Of a DNA stretch of 64,000 nt, positions 24,928 to 33,740 are shown in pieces. The translations under genes and the position numbers were made by a program. This DNA is from Sphaerotilus microaerophilus (GTDB lineage: Bacteria; Pseudomonadota; Gammaproteobacteria; Burkholderiales; Burkholderiaceae_C): assembly GCF_023734135.1 (NCBI RefSeq), contig NZ_AP025730.1:5456001-5520000 (forward strand), written 5' to 3'. Below the pieces are notes generated by a model. The model did not search any database. It had not been told where the DNA came from and worked only from the letters and a program-made list of their open reading frames with translations. Each line of letters opens with the position of its first letter. The first letter of the stretch is position 1.

Positions 24928-24955
24928 CTACGTGGTCACCTACGTGGTGACCTAC
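24928..24955. repeat. Tandem 12-bp repeat
   Basis: CTACGTGGTCAC then CTACGTGGTGAC, plus a partial third copy CTAC, immediately upstream of the lipoprotein gene and 58 bp past the PBP stop. It may be an operator with two same-phase sites; its role is unknown. Confidence 0.5.
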
Positions 24956-25012
24956 CTGCTCACACCCGTGGAGCAGCGCTGCCGCCCTTGCCGCCCCGCC
25001 TGCGCCGGTGAC

Positions 25013-28000
25013 TCAGGGCAGGCTCGTGAGCTGCACCGGCAGCGACGCTGCGCCGCAGGGCCCCTGCGCCAGCATGGGCTGCAGGGCTGGCACCAGGGCC
25101 TTGAGCAGCTGCGAGGGCATCGCGCTGGTGAACTTGTAGCGCGCCGCATGCGGCTCGTGCACGTAGGCCATCATGGTGCCGAAGTAGCGGTCACCGATCA
25201 GGAAGGCCAGGGTGGCGGTGCGGTTGACCACCCGCGAGGAGATCAGCACGCCGCCACGGCCATGCACGTCGAAGCGGTGATCGCCGGTGCCGGTCTTGCC
25301 GCCGATGGGCACGGCGCTGCCGTCCGGCAGCTTCAACGCCCCGCGCAGGCGGGCCGCGGTGCCGTTGTCCACCACGTCGACCAGCGCCCTGCGCACCACC
25401 TTCGTCACCTCGGCCGGCAGCACCCGCTCACCGGCAGCGGGGCGCAGGTCCAGCCGGGTCTCGTAGGGCGTGCCCTGGGCGAAGTGCAGGCGGGTGACGC
25501 GTGCCACCGGCAGGCGCACGCCCTCGTTGACGATGATGCCCATCAGCTCGGCCAGCGCGGCCGGCCGGTCGCCCGAGGCGCCCAGCGCGCTGGCGTAGGA
25601 CGGCGTGAGGGCATCGAAGGGATAGCCCACGCGCTTCCAGCGCCGCTGGATTTCCTGGAAACCCTCCTGCTCCAGCAGGCTGCGGATGCGCATGTCCTGC
25701 GCCCCCTTGTGGCGGGTCTTGAACAGCCAGGTGTAGACCTCCTGGCGCACGTCCTTGCTGGCCGCGACCAGCTCGCTGAGGCTGGCCTTCGGCTGCCGGC
25801 GCAGCTGGCCCACCAGCCAGAGCTCCAACGGGTGGATGCCGCTGACGTAGCCGCGGTCGTCCAGGTTCATCACCGCCGGGGCGTACTGGGCGATCAGCGA
25901 CTCGGGCGTGCGCGGCTTGTAGCGTGGCGCGGGTTGACCGGGCACCGGCTTGGGCGTGTAGGCATCGAGGAAGGCCTGCAGCTGCGCCGGCGTGGCCTGC
26001 GGCTCGAAGGTCAGGAACACCGCCGCCAGCTTGGCCTGGGTCGGACGCACGCGCTCCATCAGCAGCGCCACCGCCTCCTCGGCAGTCCGGCCCTGGTAGC
26101 GGGCATGGAAGCGCGCCAGGAACTCGCGCCCTTCCTTGTCGGCGAAGCGGGCCAGGTACTCCTGGCGGCGCGGGTCGTCGGGGTTGTCCAGCCAGGTGAT
26201 GTTGGCACCCGCCTGGCGGTACATGAAGTGGTGCACCACATCGCGCATCAGGCGGATGAAGGGCAGGTTGACCGACCGGCGCAGCGCCTCGCGCAGGTTC
26301 ATGATGCGGCCGTTGTCCTCGGGCTCGAAGTTCTCGAAGGTGTGCAGCCCGCCACCGGTGAAGAAGCCCTCGTAGGGGCTGGCGGAATACTTGCGGTCCA
26401 TCGCCGCTTCCAGCATCGCCGGCAGGCTGCGGTCCTTGGCCTGCAGCAGGTGCTCGCGCGCCCACAGGCCCAGCACGTCCCGGGCGTAGATCGGCTCGGC
26501 GCGGAGCTGCTCGGGCGCCAGCGGCTCCCAGCGCCGGTGCAGCTCGGCGATCAGCTCCAGGTAGGTCACCAGGGTGCGCAGCTTGGAGGTGGAGCCCAGG
26601 TCGAGGCGGGCGCCCTCGTTGAGGTCGAAGGGCTGGTCGACGCTGTCGGTCTGCACCCGCACCAGGTTGGCGCCCGGGGTGCGCTCGAACAGCGTGAAGC
26701 TGAACACCAGCGGCGCGGGGTCGTCCGCCTCGCCCAGCAGGCGGAAGCCCACCAGCCCGGCCGCGCGCGCACCCTCCTTGGTCGACAGGCTGCGCAGCAG
26801 CTCGGTGGCGGTGCGCTGGATGCCGCTGTCCAGCGAGCTGGTGGCGGTGAGGTCGAAGCGGTCCAGGTCGTAGGCGCGCGGCACGTCCAGCAGGGCCGAC
26901 AGCTTGGTGCGCGTGGCGTTGGTGGCCTTGCGTTCGACGAAGGACACCGGCGTGCGCGCCGGCGCCTGGGTGCGCATCTGCAACGGCTGCATCAGCGCGG
27001 AGTCCCGCAGCGCGGGGGTGATCAACCCGCTGGACGCCATCAGCCGCAGGTGGGCGTTGACCAGCTCGCCCAGGTCGGCCACGCCATCGAGCAGGTAATA
27101 GGACGGACGGCGCTGTGCCACCACGAGCCCCAGCACCTGCTTGAAGGCCAGGGCCCGCTCGGCCAGCTCCGGGTCGTTGGCCGGGGTTCCGCCCGTGGCC
27201 CCCGAGGCGAGCAGGCGGTTGACCTCGTCGAAGTCGCGGCCGAACCAGGCCCACAGCCCGTCGCCGATGCCGTTGACCTCGCCGAAGCCGGCCCGCGCGG
27301 CCAGCGGCACGGTGTTGAGGTAGTCGAGCACGATCTCGCGCCGGCGCGGCGTGGTGTCCTCGCCGCGGCTGTAGGCGCGCAGCGTGGCGCTGGCCATCTG
27401 GCGCAACTTCTCGGCCGCCGAGTCGGTGCGGCCGTCGGGCGAGTGGCGGTACTTCTCGATCTGCGTGGCCAGCGTGCTGCCGCCGCCCGCGGAGTGGTCG
27501 TCGATGACGCGCCGCACCGCCTGGTCCACCACCGCCTTGCCGAAGCGGTCCCACTCCACCGCCGGGTTGCGCGTGGCGGGGCGCTGGGGATCCAGCAGCT
27601 CGCGGTTCTCGATGAAGAGCAGCGCGTCGCGCATCAGCGCCGGCACGGCCTCGAAGCGCTCGTAGACCCGCTCGGGCGTGCGCAGCGTGTACATCGGCTG
27701 GGCCCGGCAGTCCTGCAGGGCGAGGCCCGCCTGGGACTTCTCCCGGTAGATCGGGAACAGGCCCTGGTCGCTGACGGCCAGCATGCGCGGCGACATGCGC
27801 GCCTGCGCGGTCACGCCGTAGCCCTGCTGCTTGAGCCGCTCGATCATGCCTGGCAGCTGGTGGTAGCCGAAGCGCGTGTCATAGGGGCCATCGCCGGGGT
27901 AGCGCACCGCCGTGGTCGGCCCGGGCTGAAGCGAGAAAGTCAGCTCGCCGGCAATGCCGCTGGCCACGCGGGCCTGGACCGAGGAGTACTGGAACTCATG

Positions 28001-28318
28001 CCAGGCCGCCCACCCGGCCAGCCCGAGCACACCCAACCCCACCGCGCCGAGGACCCAGCGCCGGGCGCGAAACGGCGCCTTGGGGCGCTCCGGCGAGGGC
28101 GGCACCGCGCCCGCCACTGCGGTGGCGTCTGCCGGCGCTGGGCCCGGGGCCGCCTCGGAAGGCACCGCCACGGCGGCCGCGGGTGATGCACCCGCAGTGG
28201 TATCCGGCGTTGCATCCGGAGACATGTCCGATGGGGCATCCGGGGGAGCGGACGGCGGCAGATCGCTGGGGGTGTCGTGGGTGGTCAAGGCAGGCTTGCA
28301 GGGGCCAGCCGCCATCAT
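25013..28318 (-). CDS. Large class A penicillin-binding protein (transglycosylase/transpeptidase)
   Basis: A 1101-residue bifunctional murein synthase. A Pro/Ala/Asp-rich cytoplasmic tail (1-85) precedes one membrane anchor (about 88-106). The GT51 domain has FIENREL (about 236-241), GGGSTLATQ (278-286) and RRREIVLDYLNTVPL. The transpeptidase domain has STSK (576-579), SVN (682-684) and GGKTGTGDH near residue 1020. The distance between SVN and KTG is far larger than usual, implying an insertion of 200 or more residues. The GT motif FIENRELLD lacks the histidine of the canonical EDRxFxxH form. No partner gene is adjacent. Confidence 0.88.
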   Translation of the reverse strand: MMAAGPCKPALTTHDTPSDLPPSAPPDAPSDMSPDATPDTTAGASPAAAVAVPSEAAPGPAPADATAVAGAVPPSPERPKAPFRARRWVLGAVGLGVLGLAGWAAWHEFQYSSVQARVASGIAGELTFSLQPGPTTAVRYPGDGPYDTRFGYHQLPGMIERLKQQGYGVTAQARMSPRMLAVSDQGLFPIYREKSQAGLALQDCRAQPMYTLRTPERVYERFEAVPALMRDALLFIENRELLDPQRPATRNPAVEWDRFGKAVVDQAVRRVIDDHSAGGGSTLATQIEKYRHSPDGRTDSAAEKLRQMASATLRAYSRGEDTTPRRREIVLDYLNTVPLAARAGFGEVNGIGDGLWAWFGRDFDEVNRLLASGATGGTPANDPELAERALAFKQVLGLVVAQRRPSYYLLDGVADLGELVNAHLRLMASSGLITPALRDSALMQPLQMRTQAPARTPVSFVERKATNATRTKLSALLDVPRAYDLDRFDLTATSSLDSGIQRTATELLRSLSTKEGARAAGLVGFRLLGEADDPAPLVFSFTLFERTPGANLVRVQTDSVDQPFDLNEGARLDLGSTSKLRTLVTYLELIAELHRRWEPLAPEQLRAEPIYARDVLGLWAREHLLQAKDRSLPAMLEAAMDRKYSASPYEGFFTGGGLHTFENFEPEDNGRIMNLREALRRSVNLPFIRLMRDVVHHFMYRQAGANITWLDNPDDPRRQEYLARFADKEGREFLARFHARYQGRTAEEAVALLMERVRPTQAKLAAVFLTFEPQATPAQLQAFLDAYTPKPVPGQPAPRYKPRTPESLIAQYAPAVMNLDDRGYVSGIHPLELWLVGQLRRQPKASLSELVAASKDVRQEVYTWLFKTRHKGAQDMRIRSLLEQEGFQEIQRRWKRVGYPFDALTPSYASALGASGDRPAALAELMGIIVNEGVRLPVARVTRLHFAQGTPYETRLDLRPAAGERVLPAEVTKVVRRALVDVVDNGTAARLRGALKLPDGSAVPIGGKTGTGDHRFDVHGRGGVLISSRVVNRTATLAFLIGDRYFGTMMAYVHEPHAARYKFTSAMPSQLLKALVPALQPMLAQGPCGAASLPVQLTSLP

Positions 28319-28542
28319 CCAGCGTGGCGAAGACCCCTGCTCAAAGGTGCAATGCTGCCAAGATAGCCGGGCGCCATGCGCTCAGACCGTCAGTTGTTCA
28401 CAACTCGACGCATCGACGCCACAAGGTGGGCCGGAAACCAAAAAGCGTCGCGCCCTGGCGTGGCGGCGCAACGAATGAGCCACCCCAGCCGGCCGTTCTG
28501 CGGCGGCCCACCGTGCGGCCCGCCGCGCAGCAGCTCCGGCGA
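28319..28542. other. Gap between the PBP gene and the vanA-like gene
   Basis: Contains the inverted repeat AGTTGT-TC-ACAACT (28392-28405), 74 bp upstream of the PBP start, and a G/C-rich hairpin followed by TTTTTGG on the minus strand near 28437-28470, which may weakly terminate the vanA-like gene. No ORF was supported. Confidence 0.4.
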
Positions 28543-29598
28543 TCAGCCCTCCGCCGCCGCGCCCGTGACTTCGGCGGCCTCGGCCGCCAGCAGCCGGTCG
28601 ATGATGCGCCGCGCGTGGGCGCCGCCCGCATCGATGTTCAGCGTCATCAACCGGCGCTCGGGCCAGGTCAGCAGGTTGGCCTGCTGGCGCTCCAGCATCT
28701 CGCGGTCCTCCGAGAAGATGCGGCCCTGGCCCTCGCGGATCTGCGTGGTCAGCGAGGCATCCCCCGGCTTGAAGCGCCGCGCCATGCCCCAGAAATACCA
28801 CATGGTGGTCTCGGTCTCCGGGGTGATGAAGTCCACCACCGTCGCCGAGGTCTTCGCCGCCAACGGGGCGTCGTAGCCGCCCTGGCCGGCCCGCGCCACG
28901 CCCACCTCGATCATCACGTGGCTGGGCGGCGTGAAGCGGCAGATCTGCCAGCGGTCCACCTTCTGCGACGGATCCTGGCCGTTCATGCGCATGGCCATCT
29001 GCCAGAACGGCGGCGCACCGATGTCGTGCATGAAGCGGCGGGTGATCACCTCGTCGCCGTTGCGCAGCGTCTCGCAGGGCGTCTCGTCGATCTCCTTCTG
29101 GCCGATGCTGGTCGAGTGCACGTAGGTCTCGTGCGTCAGGTCCATCAGGTTGTCGACCATGAGGCGGTAGTCGCAGCCGATGTGGTACAGCCCGCCGCCG
29201 TAGGCCCAGTCGGGGCTGTCGGACCACTCGAACTCGGGCACCGCTGCCTCGTCGGCCCGCGCCGCCTCGCCGGGCCAGACCCAGACGAAGCCGTGCCGCT
29301 CCACCACCGGGAAGCTGCGGATCGCGGCAAATCGCTCCACCCGCTGGCCGGGCATGGACACCGTGCGCCCGTCGCAGCCCATCACCAGGCCGTGGTAGCC
29401 GCAGGTCAGCTCGCCCTCGCAGACCCGCCCCAGCGACAGCGGCGCACCACGGTGCGGGCAGAAGTCCTCCAGCGCCGCCACCTGGCCGGCGCCGTTGCGA
29501 TAGAACACCATGCGCTCGCCGCAGATGCGCCGGCCCAGGGGACGGTCGGCAAACTCGTCGGGCGTGCAGGCCACGTACCAGGCGTTCTTGGGGAACAT
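28543..29598 (-). CDS. vanA: Rieske non-heme iron oxygenase, vanillate O-demethylase (VanA)-like
   Basis: A 351-residue oxygenase subunit. The Rieske centre is CPHRGAPLS (C47, H49) and CGYHG (C66, H69); the mononuclear iron site is DLTHETYVH (D153, H156, H161). The opening FPKNAWYVACTPDEFADRPL and LTHETYVHSTSIG match VanA-type demethylases, which convert vanillate to protocatechuate plus formaldehyde. The reductase gene vanB is absent from the window, so another reductase must serve it or the substrate differs. It is divergent from a GntR regulator with a shared palindromic operator. The start at 29598 has only a weak GGAGA upstream. Confidence 0.82.
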   Translation of the reverse strand: MFPKNAWYVACTPDEFADRPLGRRICGERMVFYRNGAGQVAALEDFCPHRGAPLSLGRVCEGELTCGYHGLVMGCDGRTVSMPGQRVERFAAIRSFPVVERHGFVWVWPGEAARADEAAVPEFEWSDSPDWAYGGGLYHIGCDYRLMVDNLMDLTHETYVHSTSIGQKEIDETPCETLRNGDEVITRRFMHDIGAPPFWQMAMRMNGQDPSQKVDRWQICRFTPPSHVMIEVGVARAGQGGYDAPLAAKTSATVVDFITPETETTMWYFWGMARRFKPGDASLTTQIREGQGRIFSEDREMLERQQANLLTWPERRLMTLNIDAGGAHARRIIDRLLAAEAAEVTGAAAEG

Positions 29599-29617
29599 CG
29601 ATGTCTCCGTTGATCTG

Positions 29618-29633
29618 AAATTGGATCCAATTT
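29618..29633. promoter_or_regulatory. Perfect 16-bp palindromic operator (site 1)
   Basis: AAATTGGATCCAATTT lies 20 bp upstream of the vanA-like start and 29 bp upstream of the GntR start. It is the likely binding site of the adjacent VanR-like repressor. Confidence 0.68.
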
Positions 29634-29661
29634 GGCCACCGAGTGGCAGAATCGTCAATTG

Positions 29662-30453
29662 ATGACCCCTGAAATGGATCCAATCGAAGCTGACCCGCCG
29701 GCCGCTACCGGCGCTGCCGACCCGGCCTCGCTGGTGGCGACGCTGCGCAAGCTGATCATCGACGGGCGCTACGGCGCCGGCGCGCGGCTGGCCGAGATCC
29801 CCGTGGCTGCGGCGCTGGGGGTGTCGCGCACGCCGGTGCGGCTGGCCTTTCGCACCCTGGAGCAGGAGGGCCTGCTGGAGAAGACCGGCAAGCGCGGCTA
29901 CACCGTGCGCGCCTTCTCCGAGGCGGACGTGCTCTGCGCGCTGGAGGTGCGCGGTGCGCTGGAGGGCCTGGCCGCGCGCCGCCTGGCCGAGCAGGCGCCC
30001 CCACCGGCTGTACTGGCCGTGCTGGCCGAGCTGGACGGCGCACTGGCCGAGGGGGCCGCGGTGCTCGGCAAGGGCCACCTGACGGCCGACGACATCGCCC
30101 ACTGGAGCCGGCTGAACGAGCGCTTCCACCGCGCCATCGTGCAGGCTGGCGGCGGGCGGGTGATTGCCGATGCCATCGCCCGCAACGACCACCTGCCCTT
30201 CGCCTCGGCCGGCTCGCTGGTGATCGACCGCGATGCCCTGGAGCGCGAGTACCTCAAGCTGCAGCTGGCCCAGATGCAGCACCAGCTCATCGTCGACGCC
30301 CTGCGGCGGCGCGAGTCCGCCCGGGTGGAGATGCTCATGCGCGAGCACGCCTACATCGCGCTGCGCTACGGGCGGCTGTTCGGGCTGGAGGTGCAGGTGG
30401 GGGCCGGCGGGACGGCCGAGAAGGGCCACAAAGGCGCAGCAAGCCCGGCTTGA
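29662..30453 (+). CDS. vanR: GntR-family (FadR/FCD) regulator, VanR-like
   Basis: About 263 residues. The N-terminal winged helix-turn-helix (LRKLIIDGRYGAGARLAEIPV, then ALGVSRTPVRLAFRTLEQEG) is GntR type. The all-helical C-terminal FCD domain includes LCALEVRGALEGLAARRLAE, HWSRLNERFHRAIVQAGGG and a late RREHA-like segment (MLMREHAYIALRYGR). VanR regulators of this class repress vanAB and are released by vanillate, which fits the divergent layout. Neither ATG 29662 nor ATG 29674 has a ribosome-binding site; a TTG at 29632 is also in frame. The regulator name is inference from context. Confidence 0.82.
   Translation: MTPEMDPIEADPPAATGAADPASLVATLRKLIIDGRYGAGARLAEIPVAAALGVSRTPVRLAFRTLEQEGLLEKTGKRGYTVRAFSEADVLCALEVRGALEGLAARRLAEQAPPPAVLAVLAELDGALAEGAAVLGKGHLTADDIAHWSRLNERFHRAIVQAGGGRVIADAIARNDHLPFASAGSLVIDRDALEREYLKLQLAQMQHQLIVDALRRRESARVEMLMREHAYIALRYGRLFGLEVQVGAGGTAEKGHKGAASPA
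29674..29684. promoter_or_regulatory. Second operator-like site overlapping the gntR 5' end
   Basis: ATGGATCCAAT repeats the core TGGATCCA of site 1 exactly 53 bp away, about five helical turns. It includes an in-frame ATG of the regulator gene, so it may mediate autorepression or looping. Confidence 0.45.
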
Positions 30454-30643
30454 GCACCGTCGCAGCGCCGGCAAAGTCGAGTTGAATCAAGTTCCATCCG
30501 CGCTTCAAGGTCTTCCCCGACGAAATCGCTCGCCAATCAGGCGAAAATCAGCCCCTTGCGCGGGGCAATGCCGCCCCGTCACGGCACCCGCCGAGAGAGA
30601 CGGTCCCAGTCGAAGCCCCCCGGGTCGGGCCTCGCGAAAGCTG

Positions 30644-31909
30644 ATGATGAAACGTTTGGATGACTTCCGCCTGCGCATGGGCCAGCACGAACTGGTGCCC
30701 ATCATGATCGGCGGCATGGGTGTGGACATCTCGTCCTCGGACCTCGCTCTGGAGGCGGCCCGGCTCGGTGGCGTGGGCCACATCTCCGACGCGATGATCA
30801 AGACGGTCACCGACCGCCGCTACAAGACCAAGTACGTCAAGGCCAAGCAGGCCCAGTACAAGTACAACGTCGACTCGCCCGACAAGTCGACCGTCAAGTT
30901 CAACCTCGCCGACCTGGCCGAGGCGACGCGCCTGCACGTCGAGCACACCATGGACCGCAAGCAGGGCAGCGGCATGGTGTTCATCAACTGCATGGAAAAG
31001 CTGACGATGAACGCGCCGCGCGACACCCTCAAGGTGCGCCTGGATGCCGCGCTCAGCGCCGGCATCGACGGCGTCACGCTGGCCGCCGGCCTGCACCTGG
31101 GCTCCTTCGCGCTGATCGAGGACCACCCGCGCTTCCGTGACGCCAAGCTGGGCATCATCGTCTCCAGCCTGCGCGCGCTGCAGCTCTTCCTGAAGAAGAA
31201 CGCCCGCCTGAACCGCCTGCCCGACTACGTCGTCGTCGAAGGCCCGCTGGCTGGCGGCCACCTCGGCTTCGGCATGGACTGGGCGCAGTACGACCTGGCC
31301 ACCATCGTCGCCGAGATCATGACCTGGATGAAGGCCGAGCAGCTCGACATCCCGGTGATCCCCGCTGGCGGCATCTTCACCGGCAGCGACGCGGTGGGCT
31401 TCATGGAGATGGGCGCGGCCGGCGTGCAGGTGGCCACCCGCTTCACCGTCACCAAGGAATGCGGCCTGCCCGACGACATCAAGCAGGAGTACTTCAAGGC
31501 CAGCGAGGACGACATCGAGGTCAACCAGATCTCCCCGACCGGCTACCCGATGCGCATGATCAAGGCCAGCCCCGGCATCGGCGACGGCATCCGCCCGAAC
31601 TGCGAGGCCTACGGCTACCTGCTCGACGCCAACGGCAAGTGCGCCTACATCACCTCCTGGAACCGCGAAGTGGCCGCCCACCCCGGCGCCAAGCGCGTGC
31701 AGGTATTCGACAAGACCTGCCTGTGCACCCACATGCGCAACTTCGAGATCTGGACCTGCGGCCAGCTCACCTGGCGCCTGAAGGACACCACCGTCAAGGC
31801 CACCGACGGCAGCTACCAGCTGCTCTCGGCCGAGCACGTGTTCCAGGACTACCAGTTCAGCACCGAGCAGCGCGTGGCGCTGCCGGAGTTGGCCGAAGCC
31901 GCGGCCTGA
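30644..31909 (+). CDS. Nitronate monooxygenase (2-nitropropane dioxygenase) family protein
   Basis: A 421-residue FMN-dependent TIM-barrel enzyme. Family motifs are PIMIGGMGVDISSSDLALEA at the N-terminus, GGVGHISDA, VVEGPLAGGHLGFG (flavin/active-site histidine region) and VIPAGGIFTGSDAVGFMEMG. Such enzymes oxidise nitroalkanes or nitronates; some relatives are enoyl-ACP reductases. The C-terminal 130 residues form an extension with several cysteines (NCEAYGYLL, DKTCLCTHMRNFEIWTCGQ) not found in short NMOs. Two adjacent ATGs occur; 30644 is used. It stands alone, followed by a terminator, so its context gives no pathway. Confidence 0.85.
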   Translation: MMKRLDDFRLRMGQHELVPIMIGGMGVDISSSDLALEAARLGGVGHISDAMIKTVTDRRYKTKYVKAKQAQYKYNVDSPDKSTVKFNLADLAEATRLHVEHTMDRKQGSGMVFINCMEKLTMNAPRDTLKVRLDAALSAGIDGVTLAAGLHLGSFALIEDHPRFRDAKLGIIVSSLRALQLFLKKNARLNRLPDYVVVEGPLAGGHLGFGMDWAQYDLATIVAEIMTWMKAEQLDIPVIPAGGIFTGSDAVGFMEMGAAGVQVATRFTVTKECGLPDDIKQEYFKASEDDIEVNQISPTGYPMRMIKASPGIGDGIRPNCEAYGYLLDANGKCAYITSWNREVAAHPGAKRVQVFDKTCLCTHMRNFEIWTCGQLTWRLKDTTVKATDGSYQLLSAEHVFQDYQFSTEQRVALPELAEAAA

Positions 31910-31984
31910 TGGGCTGACGGACCGATGGACAGGCTGACTCACTGAGACGGGCGCCGCCACCGCGGCATCCGCACGGGTTTCGAC

Positions 31985-32005
31985 AGGGGCGCATGGCGCC
32001 CCTTT
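31985..32005 (+). terminator. Terminator after the nitronate monooxygenase gene
   Basis: An 8-bp stem AGGGGCGC / GCGCCCCT with a 3-base ATG loop, followed by the pyrimidine tract TTTCCCTTTCT. The T-run is interrupted, so it may be only partly efficient. Confidence 0.65.
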
Positions 32006-32131
32006 CCCTTTCTCGTGCCCCCCTCATGGGTGTTGACGGCGCCCGGTGCTCCGTCGCAGCATGGCTTTTGCACTTTTCCGTGGCCACGCAGTCGGTGACC
32101 GCGCAACGTGCAACCACCTGGAGGCAGCACC

Positions 32132-33283
32132 ATGGCATACCGCACCCGCACCCGCGACGACCACCTGCGCAGCGACGGCACCCCCAAGCGCATCCTTGCC
32201 CTCGACGGCGGGGGCCTGCGCGGCATGCTGAGCCTGGGCATCCTGCTGCGCATCGAGTCGACCCTGCGCGAACGCCATGGCGGCGGGGCGGACTTCCGCC
32301 TCAGCCACTACTTCGACCTCATCGCTGGCACCTCCACCGGCGCCATCATCGCCGCCGCCCTGGCCAAGGGCATGTCGGTCGAGGCCATCCTGGCCGAGTA
32401 CCGCCAGCTGGGCCGGGACGTGTTCCGCAAGAGCCTGCTGCGCCAGGGCGCGTTGCGCGCCAAGTACGACGAGGACAAGCTGATCGCCGGGCTGCAGCGC
32501 GTCTACGGCGCCGACACCACGCTGGGCGATGCCTCGCTGCAGACCGGCCTGCTCGTCATGACCAAGCGGCTCGACTCCGGCAGCCCCTGGCCGATCAGCA
32601 ACAACCCGCGCGGCAAGTACTTCGCCACCCGGCCCAGCGGTGCCATCGGCAACGGCGCCTACCCGCTGTGGCAGGTCGTGCGCGCCTCCACCGCCGCGCC
32701 CGCCTTCTTCGACCCCGAGCACATCGCCATCGCCGCCGGCGTGGAGGGCGAGTTCGTCGACGGCGGCGTCAGCCCCTTCAACAACCCGGCGCTGCAGGCC
32801 GTCATGTACGCCACGCTGGACGGCTACCGCATCGGCTGGCCCAGCGGCGCGGATCGCCTCATGGTCGTGTCGGTCGGCACCGGCACAGCCGACCCCCGCG
32901 TGCAGCGCTCCAGCCTGGCCGCGCTGCACGCCATCAACTCGCTCAAGGCGCTGATGGACGATTGCGCGACCCTGCAGGAAACCCTGCTGCAGTGGATGTC
33001 CGCCAGCCCGCAGGCCCGCACGATCGACCGCGAACTGGGCGACCTGCGCCATGACCTGATCGGCGGGCGAGCGCTGCTGAGCTATCTGCGCTACAACGTC
33101 GACCTGAGCCGTGACGAAGTGCACAAACTCGACCCCGCGCTGGACGACGAGCTGATCGCCCACCTCAGCGAGATGGACGCCCCGGAGAACATGGAAACCC
33201 TGTTCCACCTGGGTGGCTTGGTCGCCGACCGCGAGGTGCAGTCCGACGACTTCCCGGCCGTGTTCGACCTGCTCCCCGCCTGA
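32132..33283 (+). CDS. Patatin-like phospholipase
   Basis: A 383-residue cytoplasmic patatin-fold lipid hydrolase. The oxyanion-hole motif is DGGGLRG (25-31), the nucleophile motif GTSTG (66-70, S68) and the catalytic dyad aspartate lies in VDGG (D210). No signal peptide is present. ATG 32132 has GGAGG eight bases upstream. It heads a three-gene plus-strand group with the PGDW/YLV-repeat protein (64 bp downstream) and a secreted protein. Patatins of this sort occur both in lipid metabolism and as membrane-damaging effectors of defence systems such as CBASS, but no nucleotide cyclase is here, so the biological role is open. Confidence 0.88.
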   Translation: MAYRTRTRDDHLRSDGTPKRILALDGGGLRGMLSLGILLRIESTLRERHGGGADFRLSHYFDLIAGTSTGAIIAAALAKGMSVEAILAEYRQLGRDVFRKSLLRQGALRAKYDEDKLIAGLQRVYGADTTLGDASLQTGLLVMTKRLDSGSPWPISNNPRGKYFATRPSGAIGNGAYPLWQVVRASTAAPAFFDPEHIAIAAGVEGEFVDGGVSPFNNPALQAVMYATLDGYRIGWPSGADRLMVVSVGTGTADPRVQRSSLAALHAINSLKALMDDCATLQETLLQWMSASPQARTIDRELGDLRHDLIGGRALLSYLRYNVDLSRDEVHKLDPALDDELIAHLSEMDAPENMETLFHLGGLVADREVQSDDFPAVFDLLPA

Positions 33284-33347
33284 CCGGCCCCGTCCGGTCG
33301 GGTGGGGTGCCCAGCCAACCCCCTCCCCTGCCCACCGGACCCGCGCC

Positions 33348-33740
33348 ATGACCCACCCACGCCGCCGCTACCGCAAGCGCGCCGATCTCGCCGTCACCGC
33401 CGTGCGCCTGGCGCTGGACACCGCCGGCTTCACCTACCTCAAGTGGGGCGCCGAACAGCGCTGCAAGCCCGGCGACTGGCTGGTGGACAACGACGGCGAC
33501 ACCTACACCGTCGACGCCGAAGTCTTCGAGCGCACCTACCGCGCCGTCGCCCCCGGCCGCTACGTCAAGTCCACCCCGGTCTGGGCCGAAGCGGCCACCA
33601 CCGCCGGCAGCGTAGCCACCAAGGAAGGCGCCTCCCACTACCAGCCCGGCGACTACCTCGTCGCCAACCAGTCCGACGGCGGCGACGCCTACTGCATCGG
33701 GCGCGAGAAGTTCGAGGCGATGTATGAGCTGGATGAATAA
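33348..33740 (+). CDS. Small protein with two PGDW/YLV repeats
   Basis: A 130-residue protein. Two related segments are visible: KPGDWLVDNDGDTYTVDAEV FER-like in the first half and QPGDYLVANQSDGGDAYCIG followed by REKFEAMYE in the second. Each is a PGD-aromatic-LV-x-N beta turn followed by a phenylalanine-containing FE(R/A) helix. I associate this with the PGDYG-type domain annotation, function unknown. It starts 64 bp after the patatin gene and ends 17 bases inside the next gene, suggesting cotranscription. The N-terminus is basic (RRRYRKRAD). No catalytic residues are evident. Confidence 0.75.
   Translation: MTHPRRRYRKRADLAVTAVRLALDTAGFTYLKWGAEQRCKPGDWLVDNDGDTYTVDAEVFERTYRAVAPGRYVKSTPVWAEAATTAGSVATKEGASHYQPGDYLVANQSDGGDAYCIGREKFEAMYELDE

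Noticed and set aside
24704..28186. Plus-strand open frame of 1160 codons opposite the PBP gene
   Set aside because: Antisense shadow of the PBP, rich in LHVARG-type sequence. Its SYVVTYVVTYLL stretch is only the 12-bp tandem repeat read in frame.
28437..28475. Strong terminator for the vanA-like gene
   Set aside because: The G/C-rich arms pair imperfectly before TTTTT, so it is mentioned only as possible in the gap entry.
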